Origin: Planctomycetota bacterium
GTDB taxonomy: Bacteria; Planctomycetota; B15-G4; SIAN01
Direction: 5' to 3'
NCBI GenBank assembly: GCA_028289345.1
Contig: JANQQL010000038.1
Location: 1-64,000 of the forward strand
DNA length: 64,000 nucleotides
In this document: positions 54,258 to 63,737 of the stretch, one piece after another
How positions within the stretch are numbered: position 1 is the stretch's first letter
Layout: each line of letters begins with the position of its first letter
Notes under the pieces: model-generated
What the model was told of the DNA's origin: nothing
What the model saw: the letters and a program-made list of their open reading frames with translations, nothing else
The model's database searches: none
Program-made: the position numbers and the translations under genes

Positions 54258-55574
54258 TCAGTAGCGATACCACTCGGCCTTGAACGGGCCTTCCTTGGGA
54301 ATGCCGAGGTAATCGGACTGGGCATCGGTCAGCTTGGTCAGCTTGACACCGAGACGCGCGAGATGCAGCTGGGCGACCTCTTCGTCGAGCTTCTTGTCCA
54401 GCTTGTGAACGCCCAACGGGTAGCTCTCGGGGTTCTGCCAGAGCGCCATCTGGGCCATCACCTGGTTGGTGAAGCTGTTCGACATCACGAAGCTCGGATG
54501 GCCGGTCGCGCAACCGAGGTTCACCAATCGACCGCGGGCCAACAGGATGATGGTCCGGCCATTCTTCAGGAAGAAGCGATCCACCTGAGGCTTGATCTCT
54601 TCTTCGCGCTCGCAATTCTCTTCCAACCAGCGCACGTCGATTTCGATATCGAAGTGGCCGATGTTGCAAACGATGGCGTTGTCCTTCATCTTCTCGAGAT
54701 GGGCGCCGGTCACGATGTCCCGGCAGCCGGTGGTGGTGACGAAGATGTCGCCTTCGACCACGGCGTCTTCCATGGTGGTCACTTCGAACCCTTCCATCGC
54801 CGCTTGCAGGGCGCAGATCGGATCGATCTCGGTGACCAGCACACGAGCGCCGAAGCCACGCATGGACTGGGCGCAACCCTTGCCCACGTCACCGTATCCG
54901 GCGACCACGACGACCTTGCCGGCAACCATCACTCCGGTGGCCTGCTTGATGCCGTCCGCCAGGGACTCGCGGCAACCGTAGAGGTTGTCGAACTTCGACT
55001 TGGTGACCGAGTCGTTGACGTTGATGGCCGGGACCTTCAGATCTCCCCGCTCGAAGGCCTGGTAGAGCCGGTGCACGCCCGTGGTCGTCTCTTCGCTGAC
55101 GCCCTTGATCTCTTCCAGGAGGTGCGGATGCTTCTCGTGGACGTACCAGGTCAGGTCGCCGCCGTCGTCGAGCAGGATGTTCGGGCCCTTGTCATCGGCA
55201 AACTTGAGGGTCTGCTCGATGCACCACTCGTATTCCTCGTCGGTCTCGCCCTTCCAGGCGAACACCGGAATCTTCGCGGCGGCCATGGCGGCGGCGGCGT
55301 GATCTTCCGTGGAGAAGATGTTGCACGAAGACCAGCGCACCTCGGCCCCCAGTTCGACCAGGGTTTCCATGAGGATGGCGGTTTCGATGGTCATGTGCAG
55401 ACATCCCGCGATGCGAGCGCCCGCGAGGGGCTTCTGCGGACCGTACTTTTCGCGCAAGGCCATGAGCCCCGGCATCTCCGGTTCGGAGATTTCGATCTCT
55501 TTGCGGCCCGCGGCGGCCAGGTTCATGTCCGCGACTTTGCAATCGGTGAAAGTGGCATCGGCGACGGTGGTCAT
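54258..55574 (-). CDS. ahcY: S-adenosylhomocysteinase
   Basis: 438 residues from the ATG at 55574, which overlaps the upstream stop (ATGA) and has GGAG 8 bases before it. It reversibly hydrolyses S-adenosylhomocysteine to adenosine and homocysteine, relieving product inhibition of methyltransferases. Motifs: IAGCLHMTIETAILMETL and WSSCNIFSTEDHAAAA at the substrate end, the catalytic Lys in SKFDNLYGCRESL, the NAD-binding GYGDVGKGCAQSMRGFGA at about residues 217-234, and the C-terminal tail PFKAEWYRY that completes the neighbouring subunit's NAD site. Length is normal for the bacterial type. Co-transcribed with an ArsR-methyltransferase regulator. Confidence 0.97.
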   Translation of the reverse strand: MTTVADATFTDCKVADMNLAAAGRKEIEISEPEMPGLMALREKYGPQKPLAGARIAGCLHMTIETAILMETLVELGAEVRWSSCNIFSTEDHAAAAMAAAKIPVFAWKGETDEEYEWCIEQTLKFADDKGPNILLDDGGDLTWYVHEKHPHLLEEIKGVSEETTTGVHRLYQAFERGDLKVPAINVNDSVTKSKFDNLYGCRESLADGIKQATGVMVAGKVVVVAGYGDVGKGCAQSMRGFGARVLVTEIDPICALQAAMEGFEVTTMEDAVVEGDIFVTTTGCRDIVTGAHLEKMKDNAIVCNIGHFDIEIDVRWLEENCEREEEIKPQVDRFFLKNGRTIILLARGRLVNLGCATGHPSFVMSNSFTNQVMAQMALWQNPESYPLGVHKLDKKLDEEVAQLHLARLGVKLTKLTDAQSDYLGIPKEGPFKAEWYRY

Positions 55575-56584
55575 GGGCGACTCTCCTCGTTGACCATGGA
55601 TGGCAAAGACGCATCTCCGTTCGCCGAAGATCGCGTCGGTTTGTGAGCACAAAACAAGAACAGAGGCAGCTCGATGCGCTGGCCCCCGGGTGATTCCACA
55701 ACGTAGGCGTCATCGGGTGTTTCGGTGCGAGCACCTCGAAAGCCCGTGCGTTCGGCGCGACGTGCCAAGTCCGGAGCGTCGACGCCCAGTCGCAAGTCCG
55801 CCATTTGCTCGGTCATCCACGCTTCCCGGTGGGGCACCAGATCGGTGATGACCATGATTCCGCCGGGACGCAATGCCCGGTGCATCTCTCGCAGCGCGGC
55901 CGAGAGATCAGGCACGTGATGCATGACCATGTGGGCGAACACGGCGTCGACTTCCCCGTCTTGCAAGGGCAACCGATCCAACTCCCCCTGGCGAAACTCC
56001 ACTTTGCTGGCCAACCCCTGCAACGTTTGACGCGCTTGGGCGAGCATCGCCTCGGAGTGGTCGACACAAATCACCCGGTCGACTTGCTTGACGAGAGCGC
56101 GAGCCATATAGCCAGTGCCGCAGCCGACATCCGCCACGACGAGTTGCCGCGGAATCAGTCGGTTCAACGCCTCGAGTCGAGCCGCACCGCGCGCGAAATC
56201 GCTCCCCATCACGTCCCATTCGGGAGCCACGCGGTCAAAGAACTCCCGACTGCGCTGGCGTCGGTCTTCCAGAACACGCTGGAGCCGGTCCAAGTCGTCG
56301 CTGCGCTCTTCCAGCTCCCGCACGCGCGGCTCGATGGCCGCCCAAAGCTCCTCCGGCAGCCCCCGTCCCGTCGCCAGCTGGACCAACACCGAGGACCCCT
56401 CTCGCCTTTCCTCCAGCATTCCCGACTCGCGCAGCACCTTTAGGTGATTGCTGACCCGAGACTGGGCCAGAGCGGTCGCCCGGGCCAGCTCCCCCACGGA
56501 CAGTTCCTCCTGGGAAAGCAACGCCAGGATCCGCAGGCGAGTCGGATCGGCGAGTACCTTGAGCATGGAGGGCAGGGTCGACAT
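55571..56584 (-). CDS. ArsR-type repressor fused to SAM-methyltransferase domain, SahR-like
   Basis: 337 residues from ATG at 56584; a second in-frame ATG at 56596 lies inside an operator and upstream of the predicted transcription start, so it is rejected. N-terminal winged helix (about 1-85): VLADPTRLRILALLSQ and ALAQSRVSNHLKVLRESGMLEER. SAM-binding Rossmann domain (about 115-260): VVADVGCGTGYMARALV and VFAHMVMHHVPDLSAALRE. The stop overlaps the ahcY start. ArsR regulators with such a domain next to ahcY are known from SahR, which responds to S-adenosylhomocysteine. The methyltransferase domain is therefore likely a SAH/SAM sensor, not necessarily an enzyme. Confidence 0.93.
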   Translation of the reverse strand: MSTLPSMLKVLADPTRLRILALLSQEELSVGELARATALAQSRVSNHLKVLRESGMLEERREGSSVLVQLATGRGLPEELWAAIEPRVRELEERSDDLDRLQRVLEDRRQRSREFFDRVAPEWDVMGSDFARGAARLEALNRLIPRQLVVADVGCGTGYMARALVKQVDRVICVDHSEAMLAQARQTLQGLASKVEFRQGELDRLPLQDGEVDAVFAHMVMHHVPDLSAALREMHRALRPGGIMVITDLVPHREAWMTEQMADLRLGVDAPDLARRAERTGFRGARTETPDDAYVVESPGGQRIELPLFLFCAHKPTRSSANGDASLPSMVNEESRP

Positions 56585-56589
56585 GGCAC

Positions 56590-56609
56590 ATATCATGACA
56601 TCATGATAT
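56590..56609. promoter_or_regulatory. ArsR-type operator, perfect 20-bp inverted repeat
   Basis: ATATCATGA (56590-56598), CA, TCATGATAT (56601-56609). It lies five bases upstream of the chosen regulator start and covers the -10 element and spacer of the predicted promoter, the usual place for a repressor site. The autoregulation is inferred from position and from the ArsR-type DNA-binding domain encoded downstream. Confidence 0.8.
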
Positions 56610-56619
56610 CAGTCGTCAA
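56592..56619 (-). promoter_or_regulatory. Predicted promoter of the ArsR-methyltransferase/ahcY operon
   Basis: On the minus strand: -35 TTGACG at 56619-56614, a 16-base spacer, and -10 CATGAT at 56597-56592, followed by 7 bases and the ATG at 56584. There is no ribosome site, so the mRNA could be leaderless. The -35 is good; the -10 is weak. Confidence 0.55.
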
Positions 56620-56885
56620 GAATTCTCTTTGGCTGAAGGAGAAGTTCTCCTGGATCGTGCGGATTTCACCCAATCGTCACTCCAAGGAAGCCCGCGCTTT
56701 CACGCGCGCCCCAGGGCAACCGTGGCTGGCGAAGCTGCTGCCGGGTTCCCCAATGGGTCCCCAGGGCAGCGACTCGCCCGACCGCAGGGAACTTTCTGGC
56801 TCGAAGGCATCTGGCAACCGAAAGGAAGAAGAGGTAGTGACCTCGTGCCAAGGATCCCCCCACGAGTCATCGGAGCGACGGAGAT
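56620..56885. other. Divergent intergenic region, upstream of the ArsR gene
   Basis: With the promoter it makes about 300 bases between two divergent starts. It contains a 15-bp palindrome, AGGAGAA-G-TTCTCCT at 56637-56651, of unknown meaning, and otherwise nothing recognisable. Open frames here are short and unsupported. Confidence 0.4.
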
Positions 56886-57656
56886 TTGCTGAGCCCCTTC
56901 CTAGTTGCCTGTTGCAGTGCTTTGTCTTGGGGAGAGGATTCGACCTTGCTCGAGGGATCCGCCCCTCCCTCGAGAGTTGCCGCCTACTGCGAGACCATTC
57001 GCCATGCGGCGAACGTCGCTCAGGAAGACCCTTCCCGGCGTCTTCTGGACGACATCGTGGTGGCGGTCCTGAAAGACGTCGGGAACTCCCCGGATCCAAA
57101 CGATTGCTGGGAAGACGCTTGGCTCGCCCTCGCCCACTTCTTCGATTCCCAGGACCGACTGCAGGCGGTGTCGCTTTACACCACCAAGCTCAGCGGCGTC
57201 GAAACCGCGGATCAGCGCTTGGTCAGGAAACAGCTTGCTGCCAGGTCAGGGCCCGAAGGTCGCGTCGATCTGGGAACACACTTCTTTGCCGCCGCCGCGC
57301 TCAGCGCGCGCTTCGGTCCGAAACACGCAAGGACCCTCGGGCTCGCCAAGGAACGCCAAGATGGCGAGAAGTACGACGAAGACATCGGAACTGGATTCAG
57401 CTTTGCCGACTTGTGTGCCAATGAAGCGGGCATCGAGTTCGCGCAGCACATGAAGACCCATTTCGCTGCCGTCGTCGCAGCCAACCAGATCGATCTCCGC
57501 GATTACATTCCTACGGTGGATGGTCTGGATGAGGGACTACGCTGGAGCGAGGTGGAGGAGCAGTACGGTGGCTCGCAAGGCCATCGTTTCCAATCCCGCC
57601 TGCGTCGTATCCGGGAGCGGGTGCTCGGCTGCGAGGCCTATCGCCGCTCGCCATGA
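56886..57656 (+). CDS. Secreted or membrane-associated protein of unknown function
   Basis: 256 residues from TTG at 56886, with GGAG nearby upstream. A short hydrophobic start (LLSPFLVACCSALSWG) could be a signal or lipobox-like segment, though it lacks positive charge. The remainder is mixed helix with many charged residues, including KERQDGEKYDEDIGTG and HMKTHFAAVVAANQIDL, and shows no recognised motif or repeat. It stands alone between divergent and convergent neighbours. Start codon and cellular location are uncertain. Confidence 0.55.
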   Translation: MLSPFLVACCSALSWGEDSTLLEGSAPPSRVAAYCETIRHAANVAQEDPSRRLLDDIVVAVLKDVGNSPDPNDCWEDAWLALAHFFDSQDRLQAVSLYTTKLSGVETADQRLVRKQLAARSGPEGRVDLGTHFFAAAALSARFGPKHARTLGLAKERQDGEKYDEDIGTGFSFADLCANEAGIEFAQHMKTHFAAVVAANQIDLRDYIPTVDGLDEGLRWSEVEEQYGGSQGHRFQSRLRRIRERVLGCEAYRRSP

Positions 57657-57722
57657 CGCACAACGACCCATGAAGCCCGGGCGCCGGCGGTCTGTCCCCA
57701 GATCCATCGACAATGAGTTGGG

Positions 57723-59651
57723 TCAGTGCCGGCGAAACCAGTCCCAGGTTGCTTCCAACCACTCCGTCTGTGCGACCCGGCCCTGAAACACGTGTCCCTG
57801 TCGGAACAGCAAATGAAACTCGGTCGGAACGCTTAGATCCTGCAGCCGTTCGTGCATGCGGCGACTTTGGGAAACGGGAACTCGGCGGTCCCACTCCCCG
57901 TGGAAAAAGAGGACCGGCACGCGAATCTGACTCGCCCGGTGAATGGGTGAGGCCTCGCGATAGGCCCGGGGCTGTTGCTCCGGGGTTCCTCCCAGCCCCA
58001 TGGCCGCCAAAGTGGCGAGGTCCGAGGTTTCGTAGAAGTCGCGCCAATCGGACACAGGAGCGGTCAATGCGGCCGCTCGAAATCGGTGATGACGGGTCAA
58101 CGTTTCTAGTCCGAGATACGCCCCATAGCTGGACCCGGTCAGGAAGATCTGTGACGGGTCGACGAGCCCCTCGTCCACCAGCGCCTCGACCCCCGCCAAG
58201 ACGTCGGTCGCTTCCTCTCCAAAGCGCCCGAGATTGCCTCGGCTGAACTCCTGGTCGTACCCCGCCGACCCACGCGGATTGGGCAGGAACACGGAGTACC
58301 CGGCATGAGCGAAGCTTTGAGCAAAGCCCTCGTTGAACCGAAACGTGTGTCGCCCGAAGCTCCCGCCATGAAGGGCGACGACCAGAGGCCCCGGCTTTGA
58401 CGAGTCTTGCCGTCCGGGAATCAGCAAGCCTTCCAAAGGGGTGTCGTCATCTCCGTGATAAGAGAACGTGCGGCACACGGCGAACCGACTTTGGGGAAGG
58501 TCACCGTGCTCCACCACCGTGGACACCGAACGCTGCAAGTCCAACAAGGTGACCTGTTCTGGCATCTGGGGAGCACTGTGAATCGCCAGCGCCTGGCGAC
58601 CATCTCTGGCGACGGACAAGTGCTTGAATGAACAACGACCGTGAGTCAGCCAACGCGATCGCCCCGTGTCGATGTCCAGGCTCAAGACATGGTCCGCCAT
58701 CCCCTGCTGGGTCGCAACGACCACTTGCTTCCCCGCCGGGGTGACCCACAGTTTTTCGTCGGCACCAAAGATCCCATTGCCAATCGAGTAGGGAAAATCG
58801 GCGCTCACGACGTGCACCGGCCCACCCGTCGAGGGGACTCGATGAATTTCACGGTGAGTGGCGCTTAGTAGGTGAGGAGCGGGCTCCCACACCCACGCCA
58901 CCCACGAATCATCGGGCGCAAAGACCGGGTGAGAGGCGATCCCGACTCCCACGCTGAGGCGAGTCAACTCCCCGGTCTCGAGGTCCAAGCGATGGAGTTC
59001 CCGCGGATCCCCTGCCGGCCGGAAGGAAGGGGTGGCAGTGCCGACGATCGCGACCTGGGTGCCCCCATGGGAAAGCGCCGCCTGACTCACCAGGTATCCA
59101 TCGAGCCGGCACCAAGGCTCCCCCCACACTTCGTCTTCGATGTCAAAGGGCGTGACGAGGAAAGTCGACTGGCCCGCCTCCAAGCGAGCCGAGAACGCCA
59201 CCAGCCGACTTCGATCGTCGCGGTCGATCCAGTCGAAATCGAAGACCGTGGCGGTCTGGACGGGATCAGAAATCCGGAAGGGCGGTCCCTGTCCGACTCG
59301 AAGCATCCACAGCTCGGTGAATCCCCGTCCCCAACGAAGGAACGCCACCGCGTCCCCCCCGGGACTCCAGCGGAAATATCCGTAACGGGCCGGAGGGAGC
59401 TGAAACTCTTCGGCGGATTTGTTGATGAGGTCGTGGACGCGCAGCGCGAGCGGCGCGTCGAGAGTGCGGTTTTCCCCCATTTGATACCGAACGGTAGCCG
59501 CGTGGGATGCACCAGGACTGAGAGTGACCGCCTGGTATCGCCATCGACCCAGAAGGTCGGCCGGTGTCCACGAGGCCGGATCCGCGATCAAGCAAAGGAG
59601 AAGCAAGACAGCATGCACAAAGGTTCTCCGAAGTGTTCTGGGACCGAACAC
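57723..59651 (-). CDS. Secreted S9-family (prolyl oligopeptidase-type) serine peptidase
   Basis: 642 residues from GTG at 59651, giving a signal peptide with an Arg-rich N-region (LRRTFVHAVLLLLCLIA). A GTG 33 bases in has a better ribosome site but no charged N-region. Residues about 60-390 form a beta-propeller with blades such as FRWSPGGDAVAFLRWG and FAPDDSWVAWVWE. The catalytic domain (about 400-640) carries Ser in FLTGSSYGAYLGLE, Asp in FFHGEWDRRVPVS, and His in RQGHVFQG, a complete triad. It probably cleaves oligopeptides or acylated peptides outside the cytoplasm. Confidence 0.92.
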   Translation of the reverse strand: MFGPRTLRRTFVHAVLLLLCLIADPASWTPADLLGRWRYQAVTLSPGASHAATVRYQMGENRTLDAPLALRVHDLINKSAEEFQLPPARYGYFRWSPGGDAVAFLRWGRGFTELWMLRVGQGPPFRISDPVQTATVFDFDWIDRDDRSRLVAFSARLEAGQSTFLVTPFDIEDEVWGEPWCRLDGYLVSQAALSHGGTQVAIVGTATPSFRPAGDPRELHRLDLETGELTRLSVGVGIASHPVFAPDDSWVAWVWEPAPHLLSATHREIHRVPSTGGPVHVVSADFPYSIGNGIFGADEKLWVTPAGKQVVVATQQGMADHVLSLDIDTGRSRWLTHGRCSFKHLSVARDGRQALAIHSAPQMPEQVTLLDLQRSVSTVVEHGDLPQSRFAVCRTFSYHGDDDTPLEGLLIPGRQDSSKPGPLVVALHGGSFGRHTFRFNEGFAQSFAHAGYSVFLPNPRGSAGYDQEFSRGNLGRFGEEATDVLAGVEALVDEGLVDPSQIFLTGSSYGAYLGLETLTRHHRFRAAALTAPVSDWRDFYETSDLATLAAMGLGGTPEQQPRAYREASPIHRASQIRVPVLFFHGEWDRRVPVSQSRRMHERLQDLSVPTEFHLLFRQGHVFQGRVAQTEWLEATWDWFRRH

Positions 59652-60011
59652 TGGCGAGGTGACGCCTCCGGACTCTACGAACGGGAGCCATCACCTGCCG
59701 GTTCCCCGCAGTCTCGAAAACGAACCTCTTGGCGGTTCTTCGGCGCAAAGGGCGTTGGGAAAGAAGAACCGCGCGGTTCAGAAGCAGAGTGGGAAGTGAG
59801 CCCCTCGGTCCGCCCCCTGGGCAAGATCGCGGATTCGGCGAGCCTCCCCCGTCTTTCCCCCCATGGTTATGATCCGGCACTGATTCACTTGAACCTGGAA
59901 TCTCCCCGACATCCGGCCCCGAACTCCGGCAGCTCTGCCAGGGCTGTGAGATCTTTGTCTCGCGCCTCGGACCGGAACAGTCCTTTCGAAAGTCTCGAGG
60001 TACTTTTCACC
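59652..60011. other. 360-base divergent intergenic region
   Basis: It separates the S9 peptidase and a VCBS-repeat gene that point away from each other. The long plus frame continues through here but shows no protein family before 60012, where a signal peptide begins. No operator or hairpin was recognised. Confidence 0.45.
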
Positions 60012-61760
60012 ATGAATCCACAGCCCCGCCGTTCGCTTGGTCTCTTGTTCGCCGCCCTTCTGCTCCCCTCCGGGCAAGTCCGCGGACAAGGCGCCGACCT
60101 GGAAGTTGGACAGCCCGGCCCGACCGAAGGCGCTCCGGTGACCTTCGTCGACGTTGCGGCCGCTCGCGGCATCGCCAGCTACGAAATGATGGAAGGCATG
60201 GCTGGGGGAATCGCCGCCGCCGACTACGACGACGACGGCGACATCGACTTGTTCATCCCGACCGCGAACGGGATCCCCAATCAGTTGTACCGCAACCTCG
60301 GCAACGGCAACTTCGAAGAGATCGCCGCTCAGGTCGGGCTCGATGAGACTTGCCCGGACCGGGCGCCGCTTTGGATGGACTTTGACGGGGACCGGGATCT
60401 CGACCTGCTGGTCTTCGGCGACGACGACTTCTCTTCTTGCGATCCGGCACGACCGCAGTCCGTGCGCCTCTACCGCCAGCTCGCGGACGGAACGTTTCAA
60501 AACGTAGCCGGCCCCGAAATGACCATGTCGCTGGAAGGCCAGCCCCGGGCTCATTGTTCGGCGATGTGCGTTGGTGACGTCAACAACGACGGCTTCCTCG
60601 ACCTCTACATCGCCGCCTGGAACGGCGTGTCCCAGTTGCTGCTGAACAACAACGGGATCAACTTCGTCAACGTGACCGCCGCTTCCGGAATCGGCACCGA
60701 GAGCAACCGTCACTGGCAGCCGATGATGCACGACTTCAACCGCGACGGCTGGCTCGACATCTACGTTGCCACTGATTTCCAGCCCAACCGCCTGTACATC
60801 AACCAGCGCAACGGCACGTTCATCGATCGAGCCCCCGAAGCCGGACTCGACAACTTCATGAACGACATGGGCATGACCATGGGCGACTACGACAATGACG
60901 GGGACCTGGACATCTACGTCACCAACATCTGGGAGTGGATGAACCGGGGCGAGCACAACGTGCTGCTGCGCAACGACACCGTCGGATCTCAGGTTTCCTT
61001 CACCGATGTCGCTCCCGAGCTGGGCGTGGACCAGGGTTATTGGGGTTGGGGCACCACGTTCTTCGATGCCGACAAGGACGGTTGGGAAGACCTGGTCGCC
61101 ACCAACGGCTTCGGGGACGCCCCTTGGAACACCGACCGGTCTCGCTTCTTCCTGAACACGGGAGGACAGTTCCAAGACGTGTCCGCCGTGAGCGGCCTGT
61201 ACGACGAAGACTGGGGCAGCTCTCTGATCGCCCTCGACTACGACCGCGACGGCGACGAAGACCTGATGCAGTCCTGCAACCTGGGTGGCCCGATCCGATT
61301 GTTGGAGAATCGAACCAGCACCAGCAATCACTATCTGAATATCAAGCCACGCATGCAGGGGCCGAACCACCGAGCGATCGGTGCGATCATCAAGGTCACC
61401 GCCGGCGGCAAGAACATGATGCGTGCCATCACGGCCGGCACCAGCATCGTCTCCCAAGAACCGGCCGAGGCATTCTTCGGACTTGGCTCCGCCACCGTCG
61501 CCGACCGTGTGGAAATCCAGTGGCCCGACGGACAGACCACGGTTTGGAACAACGTGGTGGGCGATCGCATCTACACCCTGCGTCCGGAAGGTCGGCTCGG
61601 CGACCTGAACATGAGCGGCGAAGTCAACATCGACGACGCGTTCCTTCTCATCGCCGCCGCCGGCTTTTGCTTCGACTGCCCCGAAGACTTGAACGGCGAC
61701 TCCATCGTCAACATCAATGACTTGATCCTGCTGTTCCAGAACTGGGGATACGAGGGATGA
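60012..61760 (+). CDS. Secreted VCBS/UnbV protein with dockerin-like C-terminus
   Basis: 582 residues from the ATG at 60012, signal peptide ending near QVRGQG. The open frame runs far upstream but only as overlap with the opposite peptidase gene. Calcium-loop blades are abundant: DYDDDGDID, DFDGDRDLD, DVNNDGFLD, DFNRDGWLD, DYDNDGDLD, DADKDGWED and DYDRDGDED. UnbV pattern: AIGAIIKVTAGG, FGLGSATVADRVEIQWPDG. The end (from about 61600) has two dockerin-type calcium loops, DLNMSGEVNIDDAFLLI and DLNGDSIVNINDLILLF. The dockerin-like end may serve cell-surface attachment. Its stop overlaps the next gene. Confidence 0.92.
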   Translation: MNPQPRRSLGLLFAALLLPSGQVRGQGADLEVGQPGPTEGAPVTFVDVAAARGIASYEMMEGMAGGIAAADYDDDGDIDLFIPTANGIPNQLYRNLGNGNFEEIAAQVGLDETCPDRAPLWMDFDGDRDLDLLVFGDDDFSSCDPARPQSVRLYRQLADGTFQNVAGPEMTMSLEGQPRAHCSAMCVGDVNNDGFLDLYIAAWNGVSQLLLNNNGINFVNVTAASGIGTESNRHWQPMMHDFNRDGWLDIYVATDFQPNRLYINQRNGTFIDRAPEAGLDNFMNDMGMTMGDYDNDGDLDIYVTNIWEWMNRGEHNVLLRNDTVGSQVSFTDVAPELGVDQGYWGWGTTFFDADKDGWEDLVATNGFGDAPWNTDRSRFFLNTGGQFQDVSAVSGLYDEDWGSSLIALDYDRDGDEDLMQSCNLGGPIRLLENRTSTSNHYLNIKPRMQGPNHRAIGAIIKVTAGGKNMMRAITAGTSIVSQEPAEAFFGLGSATVADRVEIQWPDGQTTVWNNVVGDRIYTLRPEGRLGDLNMSGEVNIDDAFLLIAAAGFCFDCPEDLNGDSIVNINDLILLFQNWGYEG

Positions 61761-63547
61761 CATCACCGCGCGCCGCCGGATTGCTGCTGGGCACAATCCT
61801 CGGTTTTGCTGTTCAGGAACAGACGGCGGCGCAAGAGGTCGTCGCAGAAGACGTGACCGTGCGTGACGTCGGACTGCTGACTGGCTTCCAAGATCACTTC
61901 GACGGTCGACACCGCCGCGGCCGAGCACTGGTCGCGGCGGACTTCGACCTGGACGGGCGCACCGACTTCTACGTGGGGAACCCCAAGGACGAATGCTTCG
62001 TCATGCGCAACGTGCCGGCGGCGGACGGTTCGCCACGGTTCGAAGTCGTCCAGGTGCTGGTGGTTGGCGAACACGCCTGGGGAGCGGCCTCGGCGGACTA
62101 CGACAACGATGGAGACTATGACCTGTTTGTCACCGTCGGCGGCAACGAGGGTCACGGCTTCGACCACTTGTTCCGCAACATGCTGATCGAGAGCGGCGGG
62201 CAGCTGTCATTCACCGATGTCACGGAGCAGGCCGGGGTCAAGGGACCGATTCGGTTCGGCACTCAGAACGCCTTTCCGGCTTCTTCGGCAGGCGCGGTGT
62301 GGGCCGATGTCGACCGCGACGCGGACGTCGACCTGTTCGTCAACGTCAACCGGGTTCCCAATCCCAACATGCCCGAGAACATGCTGGGCAGGAACGTGCT
62401 ATGGCGCAACAACGGCGACGGCACTTTCAGCGACGTGACCGTGGCGGCCGGCATCGGCTCCACGAAGTCCGGCACCCGCCACTCCACCTTCTTCGACATC
62501 GACAACGACGGGGACCTGGACCTCTTCGAGTCCAATCACTACTTCCCCAACGTCCTCTGGAAAAACCTGCTGGTCGAAACCGGGCGGGTGCGCTTCGAAG
62601 ACGTCACCGCGGAACAATCCCTTCCGGGCGATGACCTACGACTGCCGATCCAGACCTTTGCCTCGGCTTCGCGGGACTTCAACAACGACGGTTGGCAAGA
62701 CTTGATGCTGTTCTTCCGCAAGGTGTTCGACCTCGAGCCGGACACCTATGGCTTTGGCCACGCGCTGTTTTTGAACATGCAGGGGCAAGGCTTCCGCAAC
62801 GTGGCCGAGGAAGCGGGGATCAACGACCTTCCACTTCCCGATGCCCAGCTCGGCGTCATGGGCTGCCAGGTCGGCGACCTGAATGCGGATGGGCTACCAG
62901 ACCTGTTCTTCGGCAACGGCGGCCCCTCGTCGGGCTGGGCCAATCAATTGCTGATGAGCAATGGTCTGGTCGGCGACGTTCCCCGCTATCTGGATCGCTC
63001 CGATCTGATCGACTTCCCCGCCCCCCAACACCCTCAGGCGCCGCCCAACTCCTACCCCACCTATCCTTACCGGACCCACGGTACCAGCATGGTCGACCTG
63101 GACGAGGACGGTCAGCTGGAACTGGCCATCGTCAACGGCGGACGCTTCGTCGACTCGGACATCGTGCGCGAGCCCAATCGGCTGCTCCGCTTCCTGTGGA
63201 ACGAGCCGCGCAACTACTTCCGCGTGCAACCCCAAGGGGACGGAGTGACGGTCAGTCGCGACGCCATCGGCACCCGGCTCAAGCTGACCGTCAGCGAAGG
63301 CGGAGATCAACCGCGCGTCCTCTGGAAGACCTTGTTCGGAGGCAGTGCCTTCTCGGCACAGAATCCGTTCTCGGTGTACTTTGGACTCGGAAATGCCGAC
63401 ACCATCGAGTCCCTGGAAGTGATGTGGCCTGACGGTCGCACCGACGTCTACGACAACGACTTGGAGATCAACACAACCCGGGTTCTGAAACGCCGAGTCG
63501 AGCCCAAGCAGAAAGACCCAAAGCAGGCGAACGCACCCAGCCGCTAG
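61757..63547 (+). CDS. Secreted VCBS/UnbV protein
   Basis: 596 residues. The ATG overlaps the previous stop (ATGA). Signal peptide to about residue 28 (TTAAQ-like end, EQTAAQ). Blades carry calcium loops: DFDLDGRTD, DYDNDGDYD, DVDRDADVD, DIDNDGDLD, DFNNDGWQD, DLNADGLPD and DLDEDGQLE. A UnbV-type C-terminal part shows AIGTRLKLTVSEGG, VYFGLGNADTIESLEVMWPDG. There is no dockerin, and the C-terminus ends in a Lys-rich stretch. The upstream partner has the dockerin, so the two may form a pair, only one of which is anchored. Confidence 0.92.
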   Translation: MTSPRAAGLLLGTILGFAVQEQTAAQEVVAEDVTVRDVGLLTGFQDHFDGRHRRGRALVAADFDLDGRTDFYVGNPKDECFVMRNVPAADGSPRFEVVQVLVVGEHAWGAASADYDNDGDYDLFVTVGGNEGHGFDHLFRNMLIESGGQLSFTDVTEQAGVKGPIRFGTQNAFPASSAGAVWADVDRDADVDLFVNVNRVPNPNMPENMLGRNVLWRNNGDGTFSDVTVAAGIGSTKSGTRHSTFFDIDNDGDLDLFESNHYFPNVLWKNLLVETGRVRFEDVTAEQSLPGDDLRLPIQTFASASRDFNNDGWQDLMLFFRKVFDLEPDTYGFGHALFLNMQGQGFRNVAEEAGINDLPLPDAQLGVMGCQVGDLNADGLPDLFFGNGGPSSGWANQLLMSNGLVGDVPRYLDRSDLIDFPAPQHPQAPPNSYPTYPYRTHGTSMVDLDEDGQLELAIVNGGRFVDSDIVREPNRLLRFLWNEPRNYFRVQPQGDGVTVSRDAIGTRLKLTVSEGGDQPRVLWKTLFGGSAFSAQNPFSVYFGLGNADTIESLEVMWPDGRTDVYDNDLEINTTRVLKRRVEPKQKDPKQANAPSR

Positions 63548-63737
63548 CGCACCCGATCTTCGAGGCGCAACTCTCGAACTCTGGTCAATGAGAGACTCGG
63601 TGCCCTTGTGATACGCCGATCAAGGCCACCGATTCCAGCAACTCAGATGGCGAGATCCGGCCCTCGGCGAAGCAGGACGCTTCCCGACCACGGGCGAGGG
63701 ACGGTGACGGAACCGCCTTGCCCGACTCGACCGAAGC

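Noticed and set aside
58872..60011. Upstream part of the long frame before the VCBS gene
   Set aside because: It overlaps the S9 peptidase antisense and has no protein pattern; a signal peptide begins at 60012.
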